Below the pieces are notes generated by a model, which made no database searches, was not told where the DNA came from, and was given only the letters and a program-made list of their open reading frames with translations. Shown here one piece after another: positions 19,900 through 30,465 of a stretch of DNA of 64,000 bases (its first letter is position 1; every line of letters begins with the position of its first letter). The DNA is from Limnanthes douglasii subsp. nivea (taxonomy: Eukaryota > Streptophyta > Magnoliopsida > Brassicales > Limnanthaceae), in assembly GCA_036936605.1 (NCBI GenBank), contig JAUPFV010000005.1, positions 52,534,742 through 52,598,741 on the forward strand, read 5' to 3'. A program made the position numbers and the translations under genes.

Positions 19900-20313
19900 A
19901 TTTTGGTGGATACTGGAAGCTCAGCCAATATCCTTTTCTTAACCACATACAAGAGAATGAAAAATCCAGCTGTAATTCAGAGTTCGGACATATCAATTGT
20001 GGGCTTTACAGGCAGCTCAGCAGATGTGATCGGAGAGTTCGAAGAGGAAGTTCTATTGGGCAAGGGTCCTTCCAAGAAAATGGTCAGAATACTCTTTATT
20101 GTGGTGGATTGTCCCACTTGCTATAATGCTATTCTAGGGAGGTCTTGGCTCTCTAGGATGCATGCAGTGGCTTCGACAGTCCACCAGTGCTTGAAATATG
20201 CTGTTCTGGGACATGTTGGAGTCGTCTGGAGCAGTCAAAAGATTGCAAGAGAATGTTATGATACTGCTCTGGCACCCCGGACACTGGGGGCAGTTCACAT
20301 CAATGAGCAATAG
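19897..20313 (+). pseudogene. Aspartic protease of the outer element
   Basis: ILVDTGSSANILF active site at about 19900-19938, then VGFTGSSADVIGEFEEE and ILGRSWLSRMHAVAS. It is near identical to the inner copy, apart from the stop that separates it from gag. It ends at TAG 20311-20313 in the context CAA TAG CAG TTT. Confidence 0.87.
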
Positions 20314-20319
20314 CAGTTT
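20308..20319 (+). promoter_or_regulatory. Candidate UAG readthrough site between protease and RT
   Basis: CAA TAG CAG TTT resembles the leaky-stop context CAA-UAG-CAR-YYA known from tobamoviruses and reported for a plant copia element (SIRE1). The last base differs from the consensus. The position is shared with the inner element and the third element. It would control the ratio of gag-protease to polymerase. Splicing, as in the related Ogre elements, is the alternative. Confidence 0.45.
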
Positions 20320-20325
20320 GAGGGG

Positions 20326-21438
20326 CTTTCTAGGGTGAGGGTGAAATTGATGACCCCAAAGAGGCCCCTGGAGTGTTGATACCAGTCGAAGAGGTGGAGA
20401 CACACTATTTGGAAGAAGGAAGAAGTGTCAAGATAGGGTCCTAGATGCCACCCGTTTTGAAAAATGAAATGTTAAAGTTTTTGAAGAATCATCAGCACGT
20501 TTTTGCTTGGTGCAATGCTGATGTTACTGGGGTTCCAGCATAAGTGATATCACATCACTTGTCTGTCCGGAAAGATATAGCACCAGTGGTTCAGAAGAGA
20601 AGGGCTTTTTCCAAAGAAAAGGCTGATGTCATAGTGCAAGAGGTTGACAGGCTCACAAAGATGGGGCATATCAAGGAGTCTCAGTATCCTTTGTGCACTG
20701 CCAATCCGGTTTTAATAAAGAAGAAAAATGGCTAGTGGCGCATGTGCATTGACTTCACAGATCTCAACAGAGCTTGCCCAAAAGATTTGTATTCGGTCCC
20801 CCGGATTGATCAGTTAGTAGACTCCACCTTTGGGAACAAGTTGCTTTCCTTTATGGATGCCTTCTCCGGATACAATCAGATTCAAGTAGATCCGAAGGAT
20901 CAAGAGCATACCACATTTGTCACTGACAGAGGTCTTCATTGCTATAAGGTAATGTCGTTTGGGTTGAAAAATGCTGGGGCTACTTATGAGAGATTAGTAA
21001 ACAAGGATTTTGCTGATCAGATTAGAAGAAATATGTAAGTATACATTGATGACATGACGGTGAAGAGTGTGGACGAGCAATTGCACTTGTCTGATCTCCA
21101 AGAAACTTTTGCCAACTTGGTAAAAGTGAATTTAAAGTTAAACCCAGAAAAATGTGTGTTCGGAGTGCAGTCCGGAAAGTTTCTAGGCTATATTATAAGT
21201 GAGCATGGGATACAGCCCGATCCGGACCAGCTCAATGCTCTATTCCAGATGGAGCCACCTAGAAATATTCAAGAAGTACATCGGTTAACGGGGAGATTAG
21301 CTGCCTTAAACAGATTTATGTCAAGGTCTTCGGACAGGTGTGCCCCCTTTTTTCAAACCTTGAAGGGTGCAAAGGGATTCGATTGGACCCCACAGTGTGA
21401 TGAGGCTTTCAATGAGATCAAGAAGCACATGTCCTCCC
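20326..21438 (+). pseudogene. Reverse transcriptase of the outer element
   Basis: All RT motifs are recognisable (KRRAFSKEKADVIVQEVDRLTKMGHIK, MCIDFTDLNRACPKDLY, FMDAFSGYNQIQ, SFGLKNAGATYERLVN, VYIDDM, KFLGYIISEHGIQPD; the longer runs are continuous in the sequence). It is inactivated by TAG 20442, TAA 20541, TAG 20733 and TAA 21036, and by a one-base loss near 20330 that separates its frame from protease. The catalytic YIDD is intact. Confidence 0.9.
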
Positions 21439-22300
21439 CCAAAACTTTGTTTAAACCAGTTGATGGGGAGACACTCTTCGTATATCTGGTAGTTTCAAGT
21501 TGTGCCATCAGTGCTGTATTGGTTAGGGAGGTCGATGGTCATCCCCATCCAGTGTACTACATCAACAAAAGTTTGATATATGCAGAAAGACGTTACTTGA
21601 AACTCGAAAATTTAGCTTTAGCCCTGGTGATAGCTGCCAGGAAGATGAGGCCTTATTTCCAGGCTCATCCCATCATCGTCCGGACTTCTTTTCCATTGAA
21701 AAATATCCTCCAAAAGGCAGACATTTCAAGCAGGATGACTAAGTGGTCAATAGAGTTGGGAGACTTCGACATAGACTTTGCTCCTTGAACAGCAGTCAAG
21801 CTGTGGCTGATTTTTTGGTTGAATTTCACTCCGATAGAGATTCGGAGCAGACTACTGACATGAAAGATAAAAAGGTATGGGTCGTCCGAACAGATGGTGG
21901 ATCTAGCACTATGGGATGTGGTGCAGGGGTGTGTTTGACTTCTCCATATGGTGACAAAATGTACCAAGCTATTTGTTTTGCTTTCAGGGCATCTAATAAT
22001 GAGTTCGAATACGAAGCAGCTATAGCTGGATTAAAGTTAGCCTACATTTGTGGGGCTAAGAGGGTCAAGCTACTAAGTGACTCCCAGCTTCTGATCCACC
22101 ATGCCCAAGGCCAATCTGAGGCTAAAAAGGAGCAGTGTGTGAAATATTTACTCCTCATTAAGAATGAAGCACTCAAGTTTAAAAGTGTTGTTTATGAGCA
22201 CATACCCCGGGCAGAAAATGAGCTAACAGACTCGTTAGCAACCATAGCATATACAGAGTCATATCCATGGATCCATGTGCTGGAAAGCCCCTCCATTCAA
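21439..22300 (+). pseudogene. RNase H plus archaeal-type RNase H of the outer element
   Basis: The first RNase H runs about 21439-21785 and ends at TGA 21786 followed by a short deletion. The second (21800-22290) is open and keeps Asp in VRTDGGSS, Glu in EYEAAIAG and Asp in LLSDSQLLIHH. The pair in tandem is diagnostic of Tat-lineage elements. Confidence 0.88.
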
Positions 22301-22329
22301 CTTAGTATGGGTAAAGAAGAGGAAATTTT

Positions 22330-23593
22330 TGAAGCTCAAGTGAAACAACCTCAAGACTGGAGGTTTCCTCTCCTGCAATATCTCTCCGATGATATTGTGC
22401 CTCCGGACAAATCACTAGCCAGAACGCTGAAACACAAAGCTCGTGGTTTCATCATATTGAGGGACATGTTGTATAAAAAGTCTTACAGTAAACCTCTCCT
22501 ACGTTGTTTGGGGGATGAAGAGTCTCAAGTAGTCCTCTCCGAATTGCATGATGGTGAGGGATCAGCCCATTGTAGATTCAGGGCTTTAACAAGAAGAGTT
22601 TTACTGTCCGGTTACTATTGGTCATCTATCATAAAATATGCTAAGGAATTGGTGAGAAGGTGTGACCCATGCCAGAGGTACAGCAATGAAATTCATGTTC
22701 CAGCCATTCCTTTAGAATCAATTTCTGAGCCTATTCCTTTTGCTCGATGGGGGTTGGATTTAGTGGGGCCTCTCCCTGTCGCGTCCGGAGGACGCAAAAC
22801 TATAATTCTTGCCATAGACTACTTTTCGAAGTGGATTGAAGCAGCCCCTCTAGCAGGCACAACATCAAAAGCTGTTATAAAATTCATTTTATCCAACATC
22901 TGTTGCAGATTTGGTGTCCCACGAAAGATAACAACAGACGATGGGCCACAGTTCGACAATAGGGAAATGGAGAGCTTCTGTGCCTCAAGGGGTATACAAC
23001 ATTTTTTCTCTTCACCTTTCCACCCACAAGCAAATGGGCAAGTTGAAGTGGCTAATAGAACTATACTGTCCGGTTTGAAAAAGAATTTGGAGGGGGCTGC
23101 TGGGAAGTGGCCTAGTTATTTACAAGAGGTCTTGTAGGCCTACCAGACAACACCTGGGGCTGCAACACAAGAATCACCCTTTGCTTTGGTCTATGGGATG
23201 GATGCAGTAGCTCCCATAGAAGCAACTCTCCCATCATTTCGTGTTCACAACTTCTCCGAACACGCTAACGAGGTGGCAATCAGAAGTCAGCTCGATTTGA
23301 TAGAAGAAAGACGAGTTAAAGCGCACCTTAGAGTTACACACTATCAGGGTTTGATGAGAAGCAGGTTTGCTTCCAAAGTTAAAAGAAGAGATTTCCAACC
23401 GGGGGACAAGGTATTAAGGAAGGTCTTCTTACACACTAAAGAGAATCTGTTCGGCAAATTGGCTCCGACTTGGGAAGGTCCGTATGTGGTTGTTGAAAGA
23501 ATTAAACCTGGAACATATTGGTTGGAAGACAAAGATGGAAGAGTTTTGACTCATCCTTGGAATATCGAGCATCTCCGGATGTACTTGGAGTAG
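22330..23593 (+). pseudogene. Integrase of the outer element
   Basis: Contains the zinc-binding segment (ELHDGEGSAHC, RCDPCQRY), the core Asp in GLDLVGPLPVASGG (about 22750-22790), the second Asp in TTDDGPQFDN, the Glu in ANGQVEVANRTI (about 23028-23065), and a C-terminal part ending IEHLRMYLE at 23593. One TAG (23135-23137) replaces a Trp codon. All three catalytic acids are present. Confidence 0.9.
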
Positions 23594-24134
23594 CATTTGT
23601 GTAAATATTTACTTGTTTAAACATCCATGTAAATATTTGGGGGCATACTCTTTCCTCCCTGGTGGCACGGGGAGGTTTTAATGAGGTGTCCGGGCTTTTG
23701 AATAAAATTTGATGCCTTCTTAAAAAAATTTCCCAAGTGTTTTAAGTTTTATCATTTGTCACATTATCCGGATTGAAATAACTAAGGGCTATTTAAACTC
23801 TAGCCGGAGAACTTAAACACTCTCACTATGAAATAACTAAAGGCTATTTAAACTTTAGCCGGAGAACTTAAACACTCTCACTATGAAATAACTAAAGGTT
23901 GTTTAAACTCTAGCCATCAAAATTGGACCAGACTATGAAAGAAGATGAGAATTGCATGAAACAAACATATTCATTAAAATAACTTAAAGTGCCTTGGCCT
24001 TCCAAGGACTTTTTGAATTGTCAAAAACAGAACAGAAAACCTATCCGGTCAGATGCCGGACACGATTACAAAAAGAATGCCTTGGCCTTCCAAGGACTTT
24101 AGTCTGAATAAAAAGTAAAAAAGTGGTTTATAAA
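23594..24134. other. Space between convergent integrase and antisense gene (outer)
   Basis: Holds the GTAAATATTTAC-type inverted repeat (23601-23648), a 55-bp tandem repeat (23775-23915) and two palindromes CCTTGGCCTTCCAAGG (23992-24007 and 24080-24095), mirroring the inner element's 12479-12963. Confidence 0.6.
23775..23915. repeat. 55-bp tandem repeat, about 2.6 copies
   Basis: Units start GAAATAACTAA at 23775, 23830 and 23885, each followed by GGCTATTTAAACT.TAGCC or a variant. A single related segment (GGCTATTTAAACATTGG) is seen near 60606 in the third element. Confidence 0.75.
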
Positions 24135-27113
24135 TTAAGACTGAGCCTTTGAAGATGGCTCAGCTTCGTTTACCTTCTTCTTTCCCTTAGGATCATTTTC
24201 CGCTTCGTCTCGGCTCTCTCCGGTACGTTCTTCGTCATCGGATGAGGAAGTGCTAGAATAACCTTTCAAGTCTCCATCAACCATTGTATGATACGGGAGA
24301 TCTTCAGACTCAACATGAAGCCATAAGTCCCCTAGGTTCCTCTTCGGAAACTTCTCGTGGAAGAGTAGAACCATGTCAGACCTCACCTTGGCATACATTT
24401 CCTCCTGGCTGTCGATCATTTTGGTGGCATAAGCATCAATCTTGGCTTGAATCTTGGCCTCTTGCTCCTTTAGTAAAGTAGCTTTCTCCTCGGCAGCCTT
24501 GGACACTGTATTCTCAAGAGCGATTTTATCATTGGTCAAGTTGGTGATGATTTGATCCTTGGCTTTGGATTCTCCCTTTAAGGTGGTAAGGTCTTTCTCC
24601 AGACCGGACAGCTTCTCCCGGAGCTCTCTGATGGTCTCCTCTAAAGTGGAGACTTTTGTGGTGCTTGCCTCTTGGTTTCTCTTCAACTCCTCAGTTTCTT
24701 CCTTTAAAATGGCAGCATTGGAAGTGGCAGTGCGAAGGTCATCGGACAACCTCTCTTTGTCAGACTTGAGATCTTTGATGATAACAGCCTAGTTTCGGAC
24801 TTGTTTCTCCAAGACAAGTACAGGCTGAACGTTTCTTAACAAAGAGTGGGCTATGACATCCCTTTCACTAGAAACAATAAAGGTCTTACCATTGAAAGTG
24901 ACCGTGTTTGAGGTGCTCGGAGGGAGGTAAGGCCCGGCAAAGTTGTCTCTGGGAAGATTCATGAAGTATTCACCAAGCCCACCCATACCGGTGATGTCTA
25001 CTCCGTCGATATTGATATCTCCCCCCTCGACCTCATCGGTATAGAAGTCACCCGGTATCTCCTCAGCAAGCGTTGGGTCAGTTGGATCAGCTTGGAAAGA
25101 AGGCTCCGGAGCCCGGAGAGAAAGCTCGTCACATTTGGAGGTCTTTTTCTTCTTGGCCTCTCTGTCTTCGCTTTCTCCTCCCTGTTTCCGCTCTCTTTTG
25201 GAAGCTCTTGGCGGATCCGGGGAGGGCACTTCTTGCCTTTCAGTCTCCTGCTCCACCACTTCCAAGAGAGCAGCATCGATTTGGCTGTGAATTGCCCCCT
25301 CCGGGTTTGTAGGAGCATCCTCCTCCACTTCTCCAGGTTTAGCTTCACCAACCTTTTTCTTGCCCTTCTTCTTGCCTTTCATATTGCTCGGGGCTTTGGC
25401 CCGGCCTGGCAAAAAGAGTGTCCCGTCCAGTTCATGGGTCCTCTTAAGTACAACATCCGGGGGAGTCTGAGTGGTGAGCTCCTCCCAAGTCAAGTCTTTC
25501 CAACCTGTGGTGTTCCACAAGTGAGACCTTGCCAAGTTGCCACTGGTAAAAGAAGCATGGAACCGGTTCCCCCACCTCTCAGCAGCCCAAGCATTGATCT
25601 TGGTGCAAGTGGCCTGCCCGGATTTGAGGTAGTCACTGAAGTCCTTGGGCAGTACTGCCAAGGCAAAAATGAAACAAGTTAATTTAAAAGTAACTTTAAA
25701 GAAAAAAAAAGTAAAAATATAAGGCAGAAGACTTACGGTCACTCCTCCACCTGCTTCTGAGGAGGCTTAGGTTCACTCCGGATTTGATCTTCTTTCCGTT
25801 CTCCCAAGCACCACTCATGAACAGGAACTGGGTCTTCCAATTCCTCTCCGACTCCAGCAAGTCGTCCACAGCCTTGAAGTTATCCCCCATGTTGAAATGG
25901 TAGAAGGGGATGTGATGGTTTCTGCAAAGTCTGGCCACAGCAGCAAACTCCTCCATTGGCAAAGGAATCCCGAAGAGTCTTGAGGCCATGATGCTGGCCA
26001 TGAGGGTATACCAGGCGTTGGGGCTCAGCTGGCTCGGATAGAGCCTAATCAGATGGAAGTATCTAACAATCTCTGGGTCTAGTGGGAATCTAAGCCCCCA
26101 GTTGAATAGCTCCGTAAACATGACAACTTCACTCAGTTTGCGGTCCATAGGGGTCTCCGGGTGTATGGGGATCCTGATCTTCACATTCTCCGGTATTCCC
26201 CACTTCGTACGCATCCTGCCCAGCTCAGCTGTGTGGATGAATGCGTAATTGATTTTTTGCAAGGCGAGGAGGTACCTAGCGCTGACCTTGTGAAAACAAG
26301 GCCCAACTTTTCCTTCGAGGCACTCCGGCAGATCCGGATGCCTCAAGCACAACTTCTCTTTGCCTTTGTCTGTTTTGGCAACAACAGCGCTACTGGTTTG
26401 ACCGGAGGGCTCAGACTCAAATGGAGCCTCTTCGACAGAGTCCTCCATTATCTACTCCATAATTGTTGAAGGGTTTTCAGCAGTAGTGGCGCAGGGAGGA
26501 TTCAGATTTGGCTCAGCTTGGCCTCCGGACTGCTCGGCTTCTGTGTTCCCTTGGCTTCTAGTCTCCGGCTGGGGCTCTGAGGCAGAGGTCTCTCTTCGAA
26601 GAGCTGGGCTGTTACCCTCCAGACCAGACAGTCTGTCCACGGGAGCTTTAATAGGCACCTCTGACCTAGTGCTGCTGTCTTTTGCCCCCGACTTTGAGGG
26701 AGTGTTCTCAGAGGCTTGCCCCTTGACCAACCGACCCTTTCTCCGGTCAACTAGCTTCCGAGGGGAGTGCTCCGTATCTGACCCCATTGCTATGAAGGGT
26801 GAAGGTTTTTTGAGACTAGTAACTGTTACTCCAGGCTCGACAGCAGGTTCCGATTCCTGAACCGAGGAACCAGAAATAATAGGGGAGAGGTTAGTTTTGA
26901 TAGCTTTCTCGGCTTGATGCCTTTAGAAGAAGAAGAGCCTTGATCTGACTCTGTGGCAGAATTGATTGGTCTATCAACAGGCGACTGCAATGAGTCTTTA
27001 GAAGAAGAAGAGCCTGCTGCAATTCGTCTTTCCCTTTCGACTTTTTGAGCCTTCTCTAACTCAGAAAGGTTGAGCCACCCGCCTTTGATCAGAGCGTTCC
27101 TCGCTGTAAACAT
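24135..27113 (-). pseudogene. Antisense gene of the outer Tat element
   Basis: Same protein as at 9512-12478, read leftward. It starts MFTARNALIKGG (27113), then a Ser-rich segment broken by a frameshift near 26830, MGSDTEHSP (26787), a stop at 26449-26451, the conserved Transposase_28-like part (about 26400-25740), the intron 25655-25736, LPKDFSDYLKSGQ, a basic cluster (KKKKTSK region, about 25150), a stop at 24789-24791, and the coiled coil to LFHEKFPKRNLGDLW and 24135. There are three lesions in about 3 kb, fewer than in the neighbouring gag-pol. Confidence 0.85.
25655..25736 (-). other. Intron in the antisense gene (outer)
   Basis: On the minus strand GTAAGT...TTGGCAG, 82 nt, at the same codon as the inner copy's intron. 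Because the length is not a multiple of three, it must be spliced out for the reading frame to continue. Confidence 0.78.
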
Positions 27114-27212
27114 AAACTATTGAGCAAGTTTTTGCTTTAGAGAGAGAAAGCTTTGAGAAATTTTGCAGAGTAAATGAGAAAGAGATGGTAAAACAGTAGA
27201 AAGTGAGTTTGA

Positions 27213-27391
27213 ATTTATAGTAAATCTGAGAAAAGAAGTTGATTCCTAGGAGAATTCGAAAAGATTGGTAATGATTAAAGACGGCGCTGATGTCACCACC
27301 TTTAATTATGAGGTTGCTTTTCGAAGAAGGTGAGTTCGAAATTCAAGGTGAAAAAACGGCTGAAGCAACCAATCAGAGAGCGACACGTGTC
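27213..27391 (-). promoter_or_regulatory. Putative promoter of the antisense gene (outer)
   Basis: Read on the minus strand: G-box palindrome GACACGTGTC (27391-27382), CCAAT box (27369-27373), TATAAAT (27219-27213), then the ATG at 27113. This is the same arrangement as 9234-9413. Confidence 0.6.
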
Positions 27392-27544
27392 CCACGAACT
27401 CTGGCAAAAACCATTTTGAATTCGTGAAGCTTTATCAGTCCGGATAAACCCATAGCCCAAATTGACAGACCTGTCCGGATTAAAACTACTCCTGATGTTA
27501 GACTGTTTTTCAGGTTTTTGACAAGAGTATTATAACAAACACCT

Positions 27545-27558
27545 AAAAAAGGGGCTCC
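27545..27558 (+). other. Polypurine tract of the outer element
   Basis: AAAAAAGGGGCTCC directly before the 3' LTR. Confidence 0.8.
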
Positions 27559-27872
27559 TGATGAGTCTGAATTCTGCATGCTCCCCGGACAAGGACAGAT
27601 CGGTCCAAGGCCTCCGGACCGGACAGATCACTTCGAACACTAAGCCCATAGGACTGTTCGAACTATGACAAAAGTACTAAAAAACCTAAACACTACTTGA
27701 CTAAGCTACTTGCTCTCCTACTTAGAGCTCATGGGTCTTTGAACATGACCCGGGTCCATTAAACATGACCCGAGAGCCCATAAGGGCCCAAACATAAGGG
27801 TATAAATACCCAACCACTATAAAATACCAGAAAAATTACAAGCCTACCCTCAGGTGATAATTTTCCACACCA
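27559..27872 (+). repeat. 3' LTR of the outer element
   Basis: 314 bp, TGATGAGTC...CCACACCA, followed by the CGCTT duplication. Relative to the 5' LTR it lacks about 92 bp between two ACCAC words, which suggests loss by recombination between short direct repeats. Confidence 0.92.
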
Positions 27873-27877
27873 CGCTT

Positions 27878-28080
27878 GTCTTAAATAAGATCTTATTCTA
27901 ATGCTTAATTAATTTTACAGCTATCCATATACATCCTACGTGGCATGCGTTGAAGAGTGACGGTGCTTCTACATGGGAGCTACCAATAGATGGTCGATGA
28001 AAAACATATACGGAACTCGAAGGCTGAAAGCCAGTTTGTTCCTACCCAGAAGTAACTGATCTTGATGAATTTGTTTCGTA
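27878..28080 (+). pseudogene. C-terminal remainder of the MULE-OTU gene
   Basis: Beyond the CGCTT duplication the sequence continues the MULE gene. A T-rich stretch ends TTTTACAG (27920), then a reading of IHPTWHALKSDGASTWELP (about 27926-27985), which fits the end of MULE-OTU proteins. With the GTAAGT at 7910 this suggests an 83-nt intron that received the 20-kb insertion. The best downstream frame is off by one base, so the splice is inferred, not proven. Confidence 0.55.
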
Positions 28081-28284
28081 GGTTTATGTTGTTTGGTCGG
28101 GTTATGTTGTTTAGTTGTTTATTATCTTATTAGTTATCACATTTTGTAATACATTTTAAGTGTTTCATGGTTTAGTAGTTTGTTTTTATATTGATGATAA
28201 ATCAATTAACTCTCGATCAAAACATTATGCAACTTATATTTCCATAACCTAGGAAAATATCATAAAATAAATGACAATAACTTG

Positions 28285-28928
28285 TCAATGAAAATAGTCG
28301 CTACATAAAACACAAAGCGACGTGGAATGCCCGATGAAGACTTGGAATGCCTCATGTTCCTTATAGTCATGAAATATGGGTATCTTATTGCATTTTAAAA
28401 ATGCAAACGTCTTCTGCTGCTCCTCAGCGTGTATGGCATCAATATGCTCCTCGTCGAGGACATCCTGCTCGGGATCTACAGTCGCATACACCCTATCACT
28501 AACTGGTAGTGGACGTGAAGTACTAGTACGCACAGGGGTGGTGGACTAGTAGCGGGCGGTGGTAAACTAGTAGCGAGCGGTGGTGATCGGTGGTGATGTG
28601 ATGCATCCTGTCGTGATGTACCTCCATCAGTATCATCAACTGTTTTTCAACAGTTTTTTCCTTTCGCTTCCCATGGTTTATGCGGCAACGACCTATCAGA
28701 CCTTATCATCTCCGCATCTTCCTCCCTCAAGCATTCAGGCTCTGTGTCTTCTCTTGCTAATCGTTCGCGTTTATTTTCACGGACTCTTTCATCTTCAACC
28801 GCCCTTACCGTTTCCAAATTCTTCCGGATCGCGGATCGACAAAATCGGACCTGAAATAAAAACAAAAAACTTAGTATTATCATAAAACACATGCCATATA
28901 ATCCATAAACTTTAAAAACAATACACAA
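28285..28928 (-). CDS. Unrecognised minus-strand ORFs
   Basis: Two short open frames (28647-28928, Arg/Glu-rich with EDERVRENKRERLAREDTEP; 28285-28533, with a DVLDEEHIDAIHAEEQQK stretch) with a repetitive GTAGCGGGCGGTGG-like segment between them. They may be exons of one decayed gene. No family was recognised and no start is well supported. Confidence 0.25.
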
Positions 28929-29408
28929 ACTAAAACTAAGAATTCATATAAAAAAAGTTTCAAACTTTAAAAAACATTTATAAAAAAAATTTAAAAAAAA
29001 TTAAAACCTTTTTAAAACTTTTAATTTTTTTTTAAAACCCAAAATGTTGGACACCATAGGTACAGACCTTACGCAGCGGTGGGAGCGCCAGACATCCCAT
29101 CGGTGCGTATGTCCAGTACGATCGGTATATAATTTTAAAAACAACTCGAGATTTTATGTCTATAAGATATAAAAGACTTATAATTATTATCAAAAGTATC
29201 GTATTTATTTTAATATTAAAAAATAAAATTACAGCTGTAATATATTATAAAAAAATTTCCAACTTGAACAAACGTTTAATACTATTATCTTTAAAATAAA
29301 CGGCTTATGTCTGCTTCCAAATTATAAGTAGATAGAAAGAAACACATAGAGAGAAGAGGGAGAAAAGTTTTGAAGAACGAAGCGAAGAAAAGCAAAGAAT
29401 AGGTAAAA
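28929..29408. other. AT-rich spacer, no gene seen
   Basis: Long A and T runs with stops in all frames. A short GC-richer island at about 29045-29130 has no recognised feature. The last 80 bp (GAGAGAAGAGGGAGAAAAG) look like the 5' UTR of the SF3B4-like gene from which the next fragment derives. Confidence 0.5.
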
Positions 29409-29958
29409 ACGAGTCGAATAGGTCCTGGTGTTGGAGCTAATTTGGTAAGGCAACATTCTTCCCAAAGAAATGTCCATCCTCAGGTAGCAGAGGAGTTACT
29501 ATTGGAGTTGTTTGTTCAAGCTGGACCTGTGGTGAACCTGTATGTTCCCAAGGATAGACTGACAAATCTTCACCAAGGATATGGGTTCGTAGAGTTCCGG
29601 AGTGAAGAAGGTGCCCTTCCCAGTCAAATGGCAATGCTTCGTCCGCTACCTCCATAAGGTAACCCATTCCCACCACCGCCTGGTCAAAAACCATTGCAGG
29701 GTCAGCCACAGCAACACGGTCAACCAGGGCCACCACCCGGCATGAGTCCCATCACCTATGCAGCAATCAGGCCACCTCCACCTCCTCAACAGAGCCAAGG
29801 TCCGGTTGGTTGCTACAACCTCAGCATCAGATGGGAGGAAGACCACCGATGCAGCAAATGCACATGCAAATGCCGATGCCGATCCAGATTCATATGCAAC
29901 AAATGCACATGCCACCTCCTCCTCTGAACAATGCCGACGAACCCCGTCTTGAAGTTGA
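29409..29958 (+). pseudogene. SF3B4-like splicing factor gene fragment, copy 1
   Basis: Resembles splicing factor 3B subunit 4 (SAP49), a U2 snRNP protein with two RRMs and a Pro-rich tail. Visible: the N-terminal [11 protein letters not shown]1 residues [17 protein letters not shown] and [13 protein letters not shown] (29500-29606), then an abrupt jump to the tail (MLRPLPP, GQPQQHGQPGPPPGMSPITYA, about 29634-29760) and a Met/Gln-rich end. RRM2 is deleted, the start ATG is lost, and the frame is broken at the TAA 29655 and further on. A non-functional fragment. Confidence 0.8.
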
Positions 29959-30465
29959 AGAGTCGGTCAGTTAGTTGTATTTTCAACTTGATTAGTATCC
30001 AAAAATATTCATTTCTGATTTTATAAAAAAAGAACAAAGACTTTCCAAATTATATAACTAACAAAAGGAAAAAAAAAACTCAAAAGATAATTTTATAAAA
30101 ATTCAAAATGGTTTTGACTTGAAATAATATTTTTAATTTGGTTTTTAGAAAATAATTGTGTTCTGTTCGTGTAGTTAAAAAAAGAACATAAGAATATATG
30201 TTTTTAGATTGTTTTTATTTGAATAACATGAAATTTAAAAATTAAACATAACTAATTATTGAAATTATTCATGTTTTGTGTATTTAAATGTATGAGTGGA
30301 AAAAATTATATAAGAGATATTTTTTTAATAAAATTTAAATTGAGATGATTAAGAATAATTTTATTTTTTTAAAATAATTATTGATAACTTTTTTTAATAT
30401 TTAGTGTTACTGTGAAAAATTTATTGAAAATACAGGGAGTAGTGAGTTAATGTAATATATTTAGT
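29959..30465. repeat. AT-rich repeat shared with 38.8 kb and 1.3 kb
   Basis: The first part (ACAAAGACTTTCCAAATTAT, about 30030) also follows the second SF3B4 fragment (about 38925). The last part matches 1260-1400. No coding capacity. Confidence 0.55.

Larger units (their letters stand above)
7950..27872 (+). mobile_element. Outer Tat-lineage Ty3/gypsy retrotransposon, with a nested element
   Basis: A complete element defined by two LTRs (7950-8357 and 27559-27872), both beginning TGATGA and ending CACACCA, and flanked by a perfect 5-bp target duplication CGCTT (7945-7949 and 27873-27877). Without the inner insertion (8604-18200) it is about 10.3 kb. Order: LTR, primer-binding site, gag-protease, RT, RNase H, second RNase H, integrase, then an antisense gene, polypurine tract and LTR. 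The LTRs differ at about ten aligned positions, and the 3' LTR has lost about 92 bp, so this insertion is older than the nested one. All sense genes carry stops. Confidence 0.93.

Noticed and set aside
23775..23915. CRISPR-like array
   Set aside because: The 55-bp units are contiguous tandem repeats without spacers, in a plant retrotransposon.
7950..27872. A single giant 20-kb element with two sets of pol genes
   Set aside because: LTR pairs, opposite orientation and two different target duplications (CGCTT, ACACC) show one element nested in another.
28285..28928. Functional host gene
   Set aside because: Only two short frames without recognisable domain or splice structure. Listed as unrecognised.
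29442..29657. Functional RRM protein
   Set aside because: RRM1 is missing its first strand, RRM2 is deleted and the start codon is lost. A fragment of an SF3B4-like gene.
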